A stretch of DNA of 64,000 nt, taken from assembly GCA_964369475.1 (NCBI GenBank), contig CAYJFK010000002.1, positions 1-64,000 of the forward strand. Direction: 5' to 3'. Position 1 is the first letter of the stretch. Every line of letters begins with the position of its first letter. Shown one piece after another: positions 1-7,883 of this stretch. The notes below the pieces were generated by a model. It ran no database searches and was not told the origin of the DNA. It saw only the letters and a list, made by a program, of their open reading frames with translations. The position numbers and the translations under genes are program-made. The stretch is from CAYJFK01 sp964369475 (lineage in GTDB: Bacteria > Bacillota > Clostridia > Oscillospirales > Feifaniaceae).

Positions 1-54
1 TCGCCGCTCCCCCTCCTTCCGAAGGGGCTTGATTTTAGGTTTTTCTCCAGTCTG
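1..54. repeat. Dispersed 54-bp intergenic repeat, copy A
   Basis: These bases are the reverse complement of 32884-32937 with a single mismatch (position 41). Both copies are intergenic and sit beside strong hairpin terminators. The element is cut by the window edge, so its left boundary is unknown. It has no coding potential and may be a small mobile or terminator-associated repeat of this genome. Confidence 0.85.
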
Positions 55-81
55 AAAAGAGGGCATATGCCCTCTTTTTTT
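55..81. terminator. Hairpin terminator
   Basis: A perfect palindrome (GAGGGCATATGCCCTC at 59-74) is flanked by A4 on the left and T7 on the right, the form of a factor-independent terminator. The long T run favours plus-strand transcripts arriving from outside the window. Confidence 0.75.
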
Positions 82-130
82 GCGGTAAAGCTTGTTTTGA
101 TTTGTCTTTTACACATATAGCTTTGCTAAA

Positions 131-157
131 AAGAGGGGATTTGCACCCCTCCTTTTA
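131..157 (-). terminator. Terminator of spoIIQ
   Basis: On the minus strand an AGGAGGGG arm, a 7-nt loop and a CCCCTC arm run into T5, just beyond the spoIIQ stop codon. Confidence 0.75.
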
Positions 158-180
158 TAGCAATATTCTAATTATAATAC

Positions 181-969
181 CTATTCAAAGAGCGTTACAG
201 GGTCTATACTAACCCCATCTCTCTCTGCTTCAATGTGCAAATGCGGGCCTTCCGCTATTTCGCTAAGCGCCGTTTCACCGACACCGGAAATAACATCACC
301 CATTTCAACCTCTGTTCCGATCTCTATTCCGGCAACTTCACCATCGAGAAGGTTACAATATCTTGTAACAACTCCGTTTTGGTGGTCGATAACAATGACC
401 CTACCAAGCATATCATCGGTATAAATATCTACAATCTCGCCATCGGCCATGGCACGCACCTTGCTACCGACAATTGCAGATATATCTGCCCCTGTATGCA
501 CACGGTAGTCCCCGAGCGTTTCGCTGTATACAAGCTCTCCGTTAGACCATGGCTTTTGTATCTTGCCGTCAACAGGTGAAATATATAGCTCTTTTACCGT
601 AGTATCTGCAATTGTTGGCGTTGTAATATCTGCCTCGACAACTTCTTCAACAGGCTCTTGCACTACTTCAGGCGGAACTGCTTCAAGCGTTACTTGTGGG
701 GTTTCCTCTACCTGTTCTGGCTCTGGGGTCGGTACCGGGACAAGCTGTGGTTCTTCTATTTCGAGTTGTTCAACAAGAGGGCTTTCCACAAACTCCTCCT
801 CATTAGGTCCTGATGGGGTTACTTGTGGCACTTCAAGTCTAAACTCCTCCACCTCTGGCATAGGGCTTTCAAGTGTGTCACGCACTGCAATGTAAGCACC
901 ACCTCCCGCTAAAAATGCGCCTGCCAATATTACGGCGGCCGTCGCCGTGCCTTTTCTCTTTCTGTTCAA
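181..969 (-). CDS. spoIIQ: SpoIIQ-like M23 family peptidase
   Basis: Forespore membrane protein of the SpoIIQ type, which partners SpoIIIAH across the intermembrane space during engulfment. I chose the TTG start at 969 because AGGAAAGGATG lies just upstream; the longer frame to 1026 adds 19 residues without an SD. From that start (262 residues) there is a transmembrane segment at about 8-28, then a Pro/Glu-rich linker, then a C-terminal LytM/M23 domain. The domain keeps H158xxxD162 and H243-L-H245, so all zinc ligands are present. This matches clostridial SpoIIQ, thought to be an active endopeptidase, rather than the B. subtilis form, which lacks a ligand. It follows spoIID and has its own candidate forespore promoter inside the spoIID stop region. 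Confidence 0.85.
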   Translation of the reverse strand: MNRKRKGTATAAVILAGAFLAGGGAYIAVRDTLESPMPEVEEFRLEVPQVTPSGPNEEEFVESPLVEQLEIEEPQLVPVPTPEPEQVEETPQVTLEAVPPEVVQEPVEEVVEADITTPTIADTTVKELYISPVDGKIQKPWSNGELVYSETLGDYRVHTGADISAIVGSKVRAMADGEIVDIYTDDMLGRVIVIDHQNGVVTRYCNLLDGEVAGIEIGTEVEMGDVISGVGETALSEIAEGPHLHIEAERDGVSIDPVTLFE

Positions 970-1048
970 TGTTATACATCCTTTCCTAATCGGGTTTTTA
1001 ATAGCATATGTCAATACAAAAAACAAATGCTTTTTGTAGGTATAACGC

Positions 1049-1078
1049 TATTGTTGACACCCTTCTTAGGAAATATAC
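1049..1078 (-). promoter_or_regulatory. Candidate sigma-F/G promoter of spoIIQ
   Basis: On the minus strand GTATA (1074-1078) is followed after exactly 15 nt by GTCAACAATA (1049-1058), which differs at one defined position from the forespore -10 consensus GGnnAnAMTR. spoIIQ is a sigma-F gene in B. subtilis, so position and class agree. The -35 overlaps the end of spoIID. Confidence 0.6.
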
Positions 1079-2043
1079 CCAAAAGTTACACCTTGATAAT
1101 AATGAGCCAAAATATCACGATATGTCGCCCCATGCTCGGCCATAGCGTGCGCCCCAAGCTGACTCATGCCGACACCGTGACCATAACCCTCTACCGTAAA
1201 TGTCACCTTGCCGCCTTGTTCGCTTACAATAAAGTTTGCCGACCTAAGCCCAAACAGACTGCGCACCTGCGTTCCCGTTAAAGTTACTCCACCTATTTCG
1301 CATACCGACACCCCACCTCCGACGCTCCGCTCTATGACCTTGTATAAGCCGTTCGAGCGATCTGCACCTACATCCGAGGCAATTTTCCAAAACTCGTCGC
1401 TTGTATAAACTACCGTCGACAAATAGCCGTCAAAATGGGAATCGTTACTTTCTACACTTGTTAGATATGGATACTCTCCGCCCCATACATCAGATGCAGA
1501 CTCTGTACTTCCACCGCCCGACATTGCGTGAAAAACTGTCAGTGCCGGCTGATCTTCATATAAGAGTATTTCTCCGCTCGTCGCTTCTATCACATCTTTA
1601 AACTCGGCTACAATTTGCTCGGAATGCTCTCCGTATCGCTCCTCTATTTCTTCGGTAGAAAGCCATATCTTACAGTGGGTATGATCGGTGCATATGTCAG
1701 CACCATTTTCGTGCCCTCCCTCGCCGCTCTTATGCATAATATATGTCCGAGCGGCAACTGCCTGTGCTTTTTGCGCTTCGGCTTCAAAATAGGGAGAAAT
1801 CTCCCCTGCAAGCACACCGACTAAGTGCTCCTCTATATCCACTTCGAGCGTAATGTCATCTTTGTGATAGTATACACTTATTAGCCCGTCGCTATCCTCT
1901 GACAGCTCGACCTTATCCTCGCTTTGCACTTGCTCTGCCACAGGGGTCACTTGCGGCATATCGGTAAAGGCTAAAATCACAGCAGGCAAAATTAGCCCTG
2001 CCATTGCCGACAGGCCGACCATCGAGATAATTTTTTTAAACAT
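1066..2043 (-). CDS. spoIID: Stage II sporulation protein D (SpoIID)
   Basis: Membrane-anchored lytic transglycosylase of the engulfment machinery, which cleaves septal peptidoglycan as part of the SpoIID-SpoIIM-SpoIIP complex. An N-terminal signal anchor (about residues 5-27) is followed by the SpoIID/LytB domain. The conserved block around AGEISPYFEAEAQKAQAVAA carries the candidate catalytic glutamate, and the C-terminal block GHGVGMSQLGAHAMA is the family hallmark. ATG with AGGGAGGG upstream; 325 residues is normal for the family. In clostridia spoIID and spoIIQ are commonly neighbours, as here. Confidence 0.93.
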   Translation of the reverse strand: MFKKIISMVGLSAMAGLILPAVILAFTDMPQVTPVAEQVQSEDKVELSEDSDGLISVYYHKDDITLEVDIEEHLVGVLAGEISPYFEAEAQKAQAVAARTYIMHKSGEGGHENGADICTDHTHCKIWLSTEEIEERYGEHSEQIVAEFKDVIEATSGEILLYEDQPALTVFHAMSGGGSTESASDVWGGEYPYLTSVESNDSHFDGYLSTVVYTSDEFWKIASDVGADRSNGLYKVIERSVGGGVSVCEIGGVTLTGTQVRSLFGLRSANFIVSEQGGKVTFTVEGYGHGVGMSQLGAHAMAEHGATYRDILAHYYQGVTFGYIS

Positions 2044-2066
2044 AGGACAACCCTCCCTTATTTTAG

Positions 2067-2074
2067 ATTATATG
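2067..2074 (-). promoter_or_regulatory. Possible sigma-E -10 element of spoIID
   Basis: On the minus strand CATATAAT lies upstream of spoIID and differs at one base from the mother-cell -10 consensus CATACAnT. The -35 region is only a weak match, so this is tentative. Confidence 0.3.
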
Positions 2075-2123
2075 AAAGAGAGCGCCCAAAAATTACACTT
2101 GTGTTGCAGTGCGGTAGGCAGGC

Positions 2124-2175
2124 TGTATGCGGCATGACGACATTTTATTATTTAATCAGAGTCATGCCGCATACA
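2124..2175. repeat. 15-bp perfect inverted repeat
   Basis: TGTATGCGGCATGAC at 2124-2138 is the exact reverse complement of 2161-2175, with a 22-nt AT-rich loop. It abuts the hairpin at 2174-2225, so the spoIID upstream region consists of two adjacent stem-loops. Confidence 0.85.
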
Positions 2176-2225
2176 TTAAAATAGGAAGTATTTTTGACAA
2201 AACAAAAATACTTCCTATTTTAATG
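2174..2225. repeat. 23-bp perfect hairpin
   Basis: Bases 2174-2196 pair perfectly with 2203-2225 around a 6-nt loop (ACAAAA). The stem is AT-rich and lies after the stop codon of the DHFR-like gene, so it may terminate that transcript. A perfect 23-bp stem is longer than ordinary terminators in this window. Confidence 0.85.
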
Positions 2226-2260
2226 CCGTCCCGCAAGGGGCGGCTGCCTGCCGTCCCATT

Positions 2261-2791
2261 TTACCGCCGTTCGTATATCAAGTCGCATATGCCGTTATAG
2301 GATTCCGTTTTAACAAGTTTTAGTTCTAAGCTCTTGTCTGTTTTGTCAAACAGCCTTATGCCGTCACCCAAAATTGCGGGAATTACCGATATATGGTATC
2401 TGTCAATCAAGTCCTCTTTAATTAGTGCATTTGCAACAGCCGCACCGCCACAGATCCAAATATTTTCGCCCTCTTGCTCTTTTAGCTCCCTTACAAGCTC
2501 CGCTACATCTTTATTTGTGAATGTTATGCCCTCTTTGTTGTCAAGCGGCCTACTTGTGACTATATAGCTCTGCTTTCCCTCATACGGCCACAGATCGGGC
2601 GACAACTCGTTTACAATCTGCTCGTAAGTCTTTCTTCCCAAAATAACGGTATCGACTCCCTTAATAAATTCCTCGTACGATCCCATAGACCCATCTTCGC
2701 TCCCATCTCCCGAAAGCCACGACACATCACCCTTTGTATTTGCAATGTATCCGTCTAAACTCTTTGCAATAAAAAGTACAACCTGCCTCAT
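2261..2791 (-). CDS. Dihydrofolate reductase-like (RibD C-domain) protein
   Basis: A 176-residue protein with the RibD C-terminal/DHFR-like fold, similar to the YyaP/YwjB group of putative NADPH-dependent reductases. Recognisable blocks are the N-terminal strand with SLDGYIA, then DTVILGRKTYE, and the nucleotide-binding loop IWICGGAAVANAL. ATG with AGGAGGAA upstream. It stands alone between the tyrS terminator and a large hairpin, so context does not help. The substrate is unknown; it is not the housekeeping folate enzyme by sequence pattern. Confidence 0.8.
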   Translation of the reverse strand: MRQVVLFIAKSLDGYIANTKGDVSWLSGDGSEDGSMGSYEEFIKGVDTVILGRKTYEQIVNELSPDLWPYEGKQSYIVTSRPLDNKEGITFTNKDVAELVRELKEQEGENIWICGGAAVANALIKEDLIDRYHISVIPAILGDGIRLFDKTDKSLELKLVKTESYNGICDLIYERR

Positions 2792-2807
2792 AATTCCTCC
2801 TAATTTA

Positions 2808-2839
2808 AAACCTCGCCCTTACACAGCAGGGCGAGGTTT
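2808..2839 (-). terminator. Terminator of the ole-tyrS operon
   Basis: AAACCTCGCCC at 2808-2818 and GGGCGAGGTTT at 2829-2839 form an 11-bp stem followed on the minus strand by TTTAAATT. It ends the long operon after tyrS. Confidence 0.75.
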
Positions 2840-2856
2840 ATTTTAATCATATATTC

Positions 2857-4089
2857 TTACTTTATTACTACCTTGTAGAAGGATTTTTTGCCCTTCTTAA
2901 CAACTACATAACCCGTCTCGGCAAAATCTGCCTCTGCGACAGTGTCTTTAGTGTCCTCAAACTTCTTTTCTCCGATTACAATGCCGCCTTGCTCAACAAG
3001 TCGTCTTGCCTCTGCCTTAGATGGCGCAATTTCTGACTTTGCAAGAAGGTCCAGTATGCCTATCACGCCGCCATCAAAGTCGCCCTTAGCAATTTCCTTT
3101 GTCGGCATATCGTCGCTGTAACCGCCTGCTTCAAATACCGCTCTTGCAGCGGCAAGCGCCTTGTCTGCTTCCTCCTCGCCGTGTACAAGCTTTGTAAGCT
3201 CGTATGCAAGCACTTCCTTGGCAAGGTTTAGCTCCTTGCCCTCAAGCACTGCGTATTTCTCCTCTATTTCCTCTACCGTGATAAATGTAAGCATCTTCAT
3301 ACAGCGGATAACGTCGGCATCCTCTACATTTCTCCAGTATTGGAAGAAATCGTAAGGAGGTGTCTTTTCAGGATCGAGCCAGACAGCGCCCGACATCGTT
3401 TTACCCATCTTCTTGCCCTCACTCGTTGTGAGTAGCGAGAATGTTGTGCCGTATACCTCGTTGCCGTACATACGTCTTACAAGGTCTGTACCGCTTAGGA
3501 TGTTCGACCACTGGTCATCTCCGCCGCACTGGAGGTTACAGCCGTATTTCTCGTTTAAAACGGCAAAGTCGTAGCTCTGCATTATCATGTAGTTCATTTC
3601 AAAGAATGTAAGCCCCGACTCAAGTCTCGACTTGTAGCACTCTGCGGCAAGCATTCTGTTAACCGAGAAATGAACACCGACATTTCTCAAAAATTCAACA
3701 TAGTTTAGATCAAGCAGCCAGTCGGCATTGTCGACCATTATTGCCTGACCTTCAGAAAAGTCGATAAACTTTGCCATCTGACGTCTAAAGCAGTCGGCGT
3801 TGTGGTTTATTATCTCTCTCGTCATGATCTTTCTCATGTCGTCTCTACCGGAAGGGTCGCCGACAAGAGTCGTGCCACCGCCCAGTAGCACAATAGGCTT
3901 GTTGCCTGCTCTTTGAAGTCTTGCAGTCGTTGCAAGCTGGAGGAAGTGTCCTACATGCAGGCTGTCCGCCGTTGCATCGTAGCCTATATAGAAAACCGCA
4001 CCTCCGCTGTTCATTAGATCTCGTACTTTTTCTTCGTTTGTGATCTGTGCTATCAGCCCTCTGGCCTTCAAATCTTCATATACGCCCAT
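2857..4089 (-). CDS. tyrS: Tyrosyl-tRNA synthetase
   Basis: Class I aminoacyl-tRNA synthetase that charges tRNA-Tyr with tyrosine in the cytoplasm. The HIGH motif appears as H45-V-G-H48 and the KMSKS-type loop as KMGKT in the middle of the protein. A C-terminal S4 RNA-binding domain spans roughly residues 345-410. Length (410) is typical of bacterial TyrS. ATG with AAAGGAGAGG upstream. It is the last gene of the ole-dxs-recN operon, 19 bp after recN. I saw no T-box leader, unlike many Firmicute tyrS genes, consistent with operon-driven expression. Confidence 0.95.
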   Translation of the reverse strand: MGVYEDLKARGLIAQITNEEKVRDLMNSGGAVFYIGYDATADSLHVGHFLQLATTARLQRAGNKPIVLLGGGTTLVGDPSGRDDMRKIMTREIINHNADCFRRQMAKFIDFSEGQAIMVDNADWLLDLNYVEFLRNVGVHFSVNRMLAAECYKSRLESGLTFFEMNYMIMQSYDFAVLNEKYGCNLQCGGDDQWSNILSGTDLVRRMYGNEVYGTTFSLLTTSEGKKMGKTMSGAVWLDPEKTPPYDFFQYWRNVEDADVIRCMKMLTFITVEEIEEKYAVLEGKELNLAKEVLAYELTKLVHGEEEADKALAAARAVFEAGGYSDDMPTKEIAKGDFDGGVIGILDLLAKSEIAPSKAEARRLVEQGGIVIGEKKFEDTKDTVAEADFAETGYVVVKKGKKSFYKVVIK

Positions 4090-4108
4090 GCACTTCCCTC
4101 TCCTTTAA

Positions 4109-5722
4109 CTAAAAATTTTTATATTGCACTAACATCTCTTTAGCGGCATCTATTGCCGCCTCGGTGATGGTGTTGCCGCTGATAAGCCGTGCTATCTCGA
4201 GCGCTCGTTCTTCGCCCTCTACCTGTGTTACCGTTGTGGCGGTAGCTCCGCCCGATTCGTCCTTTGATATAACGTAGTGGTTTTTTGCAAGACAGGCAAT
4301 TTGCGCAAGATGTGTAACGCAGAGCACTTGCTTACTGCTCGCAAGCTCCCTTAGCTTTAGCCCGATCTGCTCTGCTGCAGAACCTGAAACGCCTGTGTCG
4401 ATCTCGTCGAATATAAGTGTTCCCTCGGCGTCGTCCTTAATAATACTTCTAATAGCAAGCATTACCCTTGAAAGTTCTCCGCCCGAAGCTATTTTTGCAA
4501 GCGGTCTCGGTGCAAGGCCTGCATTTGCAGAGAGCAAAAACTCCACTTCGTCTGCACCGTTGCTGCCGATTTCCTCTTTTGGACTTACAGACACTTCAAA
4601 TTTTGCCTTAGGCATATTCAAAAACTTAAGCTCTTTTTCTATAAGCTTTTCTGCCTTCTGTGCGGCTTTTTTCCTAAGTTTTGACAATTCTAAAGAATTG
4701 TTTACCAAATCATTATATACATTATTATACTCTTTTTCAAGTGTTTCTGCATTTTTTTCTGAAAATTCAAGATTGTCAAGCTCTTTTTGTGCATCATTAC
4801 AAAATAATATCACATCTTCCACACTGTCGCCATACTTGCGGCAGAGCTTTTCTATCGTGTCGTATCTTTGCTCTACTTGATCTATTTCGCTCCCATCAAA
4901 GTCGAGTTCTTCAAGAAAATCCATTACCTCCGACGATATGTCGGATAGCCCGTAATAATTTTCCCCAAGCCTTTCTGAAAGACCCGACAAGCGCTCTGAA
5001 ATATTCGCACCGCTTTCAAGCTGCCGCTTTGCTTGACCTAAAAGCGAAAGTGCACCGCCCTCCTCGCCGTCGAGCATTTCATAGACGGCAGAGAGCAGTT
5101 TAACAAGCTTTTCAGCGCTTCGCATAACGGCTCTGCGCTCTGTAAGCTCCTCCATCTCGCCTATTTTAAGGTCGGCCGCTGTTATCTCGTCTATCTGAAA
5201 GCGTAGCATGTCCATCTTTCTGCTTTTTTCTCGCTCTCCTTGACTGTGACTGTCTATGCGCCGCCTTAGTTCAAGCATTTTCTCGTACTTTTTGCTATAA
5301 CTTTCAACCAACTTTTGAATGCCTGCAAACTGGTCTATAAAATCTATGTGTAACGACGGTTGAAGCAGACGCTGATTGTCGTGCTGGCCGTGGATGCTAA
5401 CAAGCCCTTCACCCATTTCACGCAACATGGCGGCCGTTGCCGGCCGCCCGTTAATTTTAGTATTACTTTTTCCGTCTGCCGTCACCGAGCGCTCCACAAG
5501 GAGCTCCTCCTCTGTCTCAAACAGAGCCGACACATGTGCCACCTGCTCCCCCGACCTTACCAGTTCTCTCGAGGTACGACCTCCAAGAACCATATTTATC
5601 GAGTCTATTATAATGGATTTACCTGCTCCTGTTTCTCCTGTCATAACGGTAAAACCATCTGTCAGGTCGAGCGTGAGGCGCTCGATGACTGCAACGTTAC
5701 TTACAAATAAATTTTTTAGCAT
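4109..5722 (-). CDS. recN: DNA repair protein RecN
   Basis: SMC-like ATPase acting early in double-strand-break repair. Residues 28-36 hold the Walker A block MTGETGAGKS; a long coiled coil covers the middle; the C-terminal part carries the ABC signature ASGGELSRVMLA and the Walker B block LIFDEIDTGVSG. At 537 residues it is slightly shorter than the usual ~560. It starts 3 nt after argR, and the SD (AATGGAT) lies in the argR stop region, so translation is probably coupled. The argR-recN pair downstream of dxs and tlyA is the conserved Firmicute order. Confidence 0.95.
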   Translation of the reverse strand: MLKNLFVSNVAVIERLTLDLTDGFTVMTGETGAGKSIIIDSINMVLGGRTSRELVRSGEQVAHVSALFETEEELLVERSVTADGKSNTKINGRPATAAMLREMGEGLVSIHGQHDNQRLLQPSLHIDFIDQFAGIQKLVESYSKKYEKMLELRRRIDSHSQGEREKSRKMDMLRFQIDEITAADLKIGEMEELTERRAVMRSAEKLVKLLSAVYEMLDGEEGGALSLLGQAKRQLESGANISERLSGLSERLGENYYGLSDISSEVMDFLEELDFDGSEIDQVEQRYDTIEKLCRKYGDSVEDVILFCNDAQKELDNLEFSEKNAETLEKEYNNVYNDLVNNSLELSKLRKKAAQKAEKLIEKELKFLNMPKAKFEVSVSPKEEIGSNGADEVEFLLSANAGLAPRPLAKIASGGELSRVMLAIRSIIKDDAEGTLIFDEIDTGVSGSAAEQIGLKLRELASSKQVLCVTHLAQIACLAKNHYVISKDESGGATATTVTQVEGEERALEIARLISGNTITEAAIDAAKEMLVQYKNF

Positions 5723-5725
5723 AAT

Positions 5726-6181
5726 TTATCCATTTACAATATTGTTTAGTTCCTCCATGAAAATAAAGGAATCTTCTACCGTGCGCAAAATTACAAGGAA
5801 TGTGTTATCTCCTGCAATTGTGCCAACTACACCGGGCATCTCCGAAACGTCGATAGCTTCGGCTGCCGCATTTGCCATACCGCTGTGGCAAGATACCACA
5901 ACAAGATTACCAACTTGATCGATACTTACAATTGTCTCTTTGATTATCGAGCCGTATCTTGGGATAATACGTCCTCTTGTGTTTTGGTAGTAACCTACCG
6001 AGTAGCGATATGTGGAATCTGACTGCACTTTTACAAGTCTAAGCTCCTTTATATCTCTCGATACAGTTGCCTGTGTTACCTTAAATCCCGAAGCGTTTAG
6101 CTCGTCTACAAGTTCCTCTTGTGTAGTTATAACCTTGGAGTTTATTATCTCAAGTATCTTAGCATGTCTTTTTAGTTTCAT
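5726..6181 (-). CDS. argR: Arginine repressor ArgR/AhrC
   Basis: Hexameric, arginine-responsive transcription factor controlling arginine synthesis and catabolism. The N-terminal winged helix (about 1-70) contains TQATVSRDIKELRL; the C-terminal arginine-binding/oligomerisation domain contains GVVGTIAGDNTFLVILR. Length 151 is typical. The ATG overlaps the nadK stop in an ATGA junction, so it is translationally coupled. Confidence 0.95.
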   Translation of the reverse strand: MKLKRHAKILEIINSKVITTQEELVDELNASGFKVTQATVSRDIKELRLVKVQSDSTYRYSVGYYQNTRGRIIPRYGSIIKETIVSIDQVGNLVVVSCHSGMANAAAEAIDVSEMPGVVGTIAGDNTFLVILRTVEDSFIFMEELNNIVNG

Positions 6182-7038
6182 ACTGCGTCACCCTCTTTGA
6201 ATTTGTTTTTCATAACTTTAAAAAAGTTCTCATATTTGAATTTTGCTATTCGTGCCTCTTTTTCGGCACGTTTTATTAAAACAGTGTCCCCCCGCTCCAT
6301 TTCAAAGCTTGCGACACCGTCTACCGACAGGTAAACCTTTCTGCCTTGCTCCACCACAGGAGCTACCGTAAGGCTTGAATCTTTGCCAAATACTATGCTC
6401 CTCGCAGTTAGCGAATGGGGGCATATAGGCACGGCTACTATGCAATCCGACTTGGGGTCGATTATCGGCCCTCCTGCTGATAGCGAGTAACCCGACGAGC
6501 CTGTCGGAGTTGTAACTATAAGTCCATCTCCTCTAAAAGATGTTATAAACTCTCCGTTTGATAGAATGTCGGTCAAAAGAAGTCTGTCCACCATACCACG
6601 ATGAAAAACCACATCGTTTAAAGCTAATCCCTCTTTTATAATCCTACCGTCTCTCACCACAGATGCATGAAGCATCATACGGTGCTCTGTTTGATACTGC
6701 TTCGTAAAAATTCGGCTTACCATTTCGAGTTCATCTATTTCGATTTCGGCTAAAAATCCCGTATGACCGAGGTTAATGCCAAAGATCGGAATATCCTTCG
6801 TAACGGCTGCGGCACATGCTTTTAAAAATGTACCGTCTCCGCCTATCGAAATTACAAAGTTTGTATCTTCTAAGCATTGCTCAGCATTTGCAAAATTTAT
6901 GCCTTCATAGGCAAGCACTTCTTTAAACTGTTCCTCTACATAGACCGATGCGCCATTTGTTATAAGGAGGTCGGTAACTTTTTTTGTCACTGCAAAGTTT
7001 TCGTCCTTTACATGACTGCAAAAGAGAAATACCTTCAC
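6178..7038 (-). CDS. nadK: NAD kinase
   Basis: Phosphorylates NAD to NADP. The nucleotide-binding motif ISIGGDGTFLKA and the block GINLGHTGFLAE are both present, followed by the TPTGSSGYSLSAGGPI block. I chose the GTG start at 7038 because GGAGGTG lies just upstream; the longer frame to 7074 adds 12 residues inside tlyA. Length is then 286, normal for the family. It overlaps tlyA by 4 nt and argR by 4 nt. Confidence 0.95.
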   Translation of the reverse strand: MKVFLFCSHVKDENFAVTKKVTDLLITNGASVYVEEQFKEVLAYEGINFANAEQCLEDTNFVISIGGDGTFLKACAAAVTKDIPIFGINLGHTGFLAEIEIDELEMVSRIFTKQYQTEHRMMLHASVVRDGRIIKEGLALNDVVFHRGMVDRLLLTDILSNGEFITSFRGDGLIVTTPTGSSGYSLSAGGPIIDPKSDCIVAVPICPHSLTARSIVFGKDSSLTVAPVVEQGRKVYLSVDGVASFEMERGDTVLIKRAEKEARIAKFKYENFFKVMKNKFKEGDAV

Positions 7039-7883
7039 TTGACACCTCCGTGCGCAAGGCCTACTATTTCGCATACCGATTCTTTATAGCGCTCTACAAG
7101 AGCGTCCCCTTGATTGTCGCCAAGTTCATCTACTATGCTCTTTTCGTTTGGTTTGCTTAGATATATCAAAAATTCTATATTGCCTTCAGGTCCTCTTATC
7201 GGGGAAAATGTAAGCCCTTCTATTTCGAGATTCCATGACGGAACAAGAGATATAATTCTTTCGATAACCTCTTTATGCACCTCTCCATCCCTAACAACGC
7301 CCTTTTTGCCGACCTTTTCTCGCCCCGCTTCAAACTGCGGTTTAATAAGCGCTACCATTTTTGCACCCTCTTTCATAAGGGCTGCAAGGGGCGGCACAAC
7401 GAGCGACAGGGATATAAAGGAAACATCTATCGAGATAAAATCTACCTTTTCTCCGATTTCTTCCTCTGTCAGATACCGTAAATTCTTGCGTTCCATCGAA
7501 ACGACCCTATCATCGCTCCTAAGACTCCACGCAAGCTGACCGTACCCAACGTCTACGGCATACACTTTTTTGGCTCCGTTTTTCAGCATACAATCGGTAA
7601 AACCACCTGTGGAGGCTCCCCCATCTATGCATACGGCATCTGTTAGTGTAATGCCAAACTGGTCAATAGCCTTTTCGAGCTTATAGCCCCCTCGGCTAAC
7701 ATACTTTTTCTCGTACTCTTTTATGTGAATTTCAGCATCTCTTTGAACTTGAAGGCCTGCCTTGTCCTCTCGCTCTCCGTTTACTATGACGTTTCCCGAC
7801 ATAATAACTGCCTTTGCTGTTTCTCTGGAGGGTAGTAGCCCTCGCTCTACAAGCAGTGCATCGAGTCTAATTTTTTCAGCCAT
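7035..7883 (-). CDS. tlyA: TlyA family rRNA 2'-O-methyltransferase
   Basis: Predicted 16S/23S rRNA ribose methyltransferase of the TlyA/YqxC family. An N-terminal S4 domain (RLDALLVERGLLPSRETAKA) precedes a RrmJ/FtsJ-like Rossmann domain with the SAM motif DGGASTGGFTDC and the following acidic block YAVDVGYGQL. The ATG at 7883 has AGGTGG 7 nt upstream; the longer frame starts inside dxs without an SD. It overlaps dxs by 8 nt. dxs-tlyA-nadK-argR-recN is a conserved order in Firmicutes. Confidence 0.93.
   Translation of the reverse strand: MAEKIRLDALLVERGLLPSRETAKAVIMSGNVIVNGEREDKAGLQVQRDAEIHIKEYEKKYVSRGGYKLEKAIDQFGITLTDAVCIDGGASTGGFTDCMLKNGAKKVYAVDVGYGQLAWSLRSDDRVVSMERKNLRYLTEEEIGEKVDFISIDVSFISLSLVVPPLAALMKEGAKMVALIKPQFEAGREKVGKKGVVRDGEVHKEVIERIISLVPSWNLEIEGLTFSPIRGPEGNIEFLIYLSKPNEKSIVDELGDNQGDALVERYKESVCEIVGLAHGGVK

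Noticed and set aside
1027..1281. Plus-strand ORFs opposite spoIID and spoIIQ
   Set aside because: Shadows of well-supported minus-strand sporulation genes with no SD.
4090..4108. T-box riboswitch for tyrS
   Set aside because: Only 19 bp separate recN and tyrS, which leaves no room for a T-box leader.
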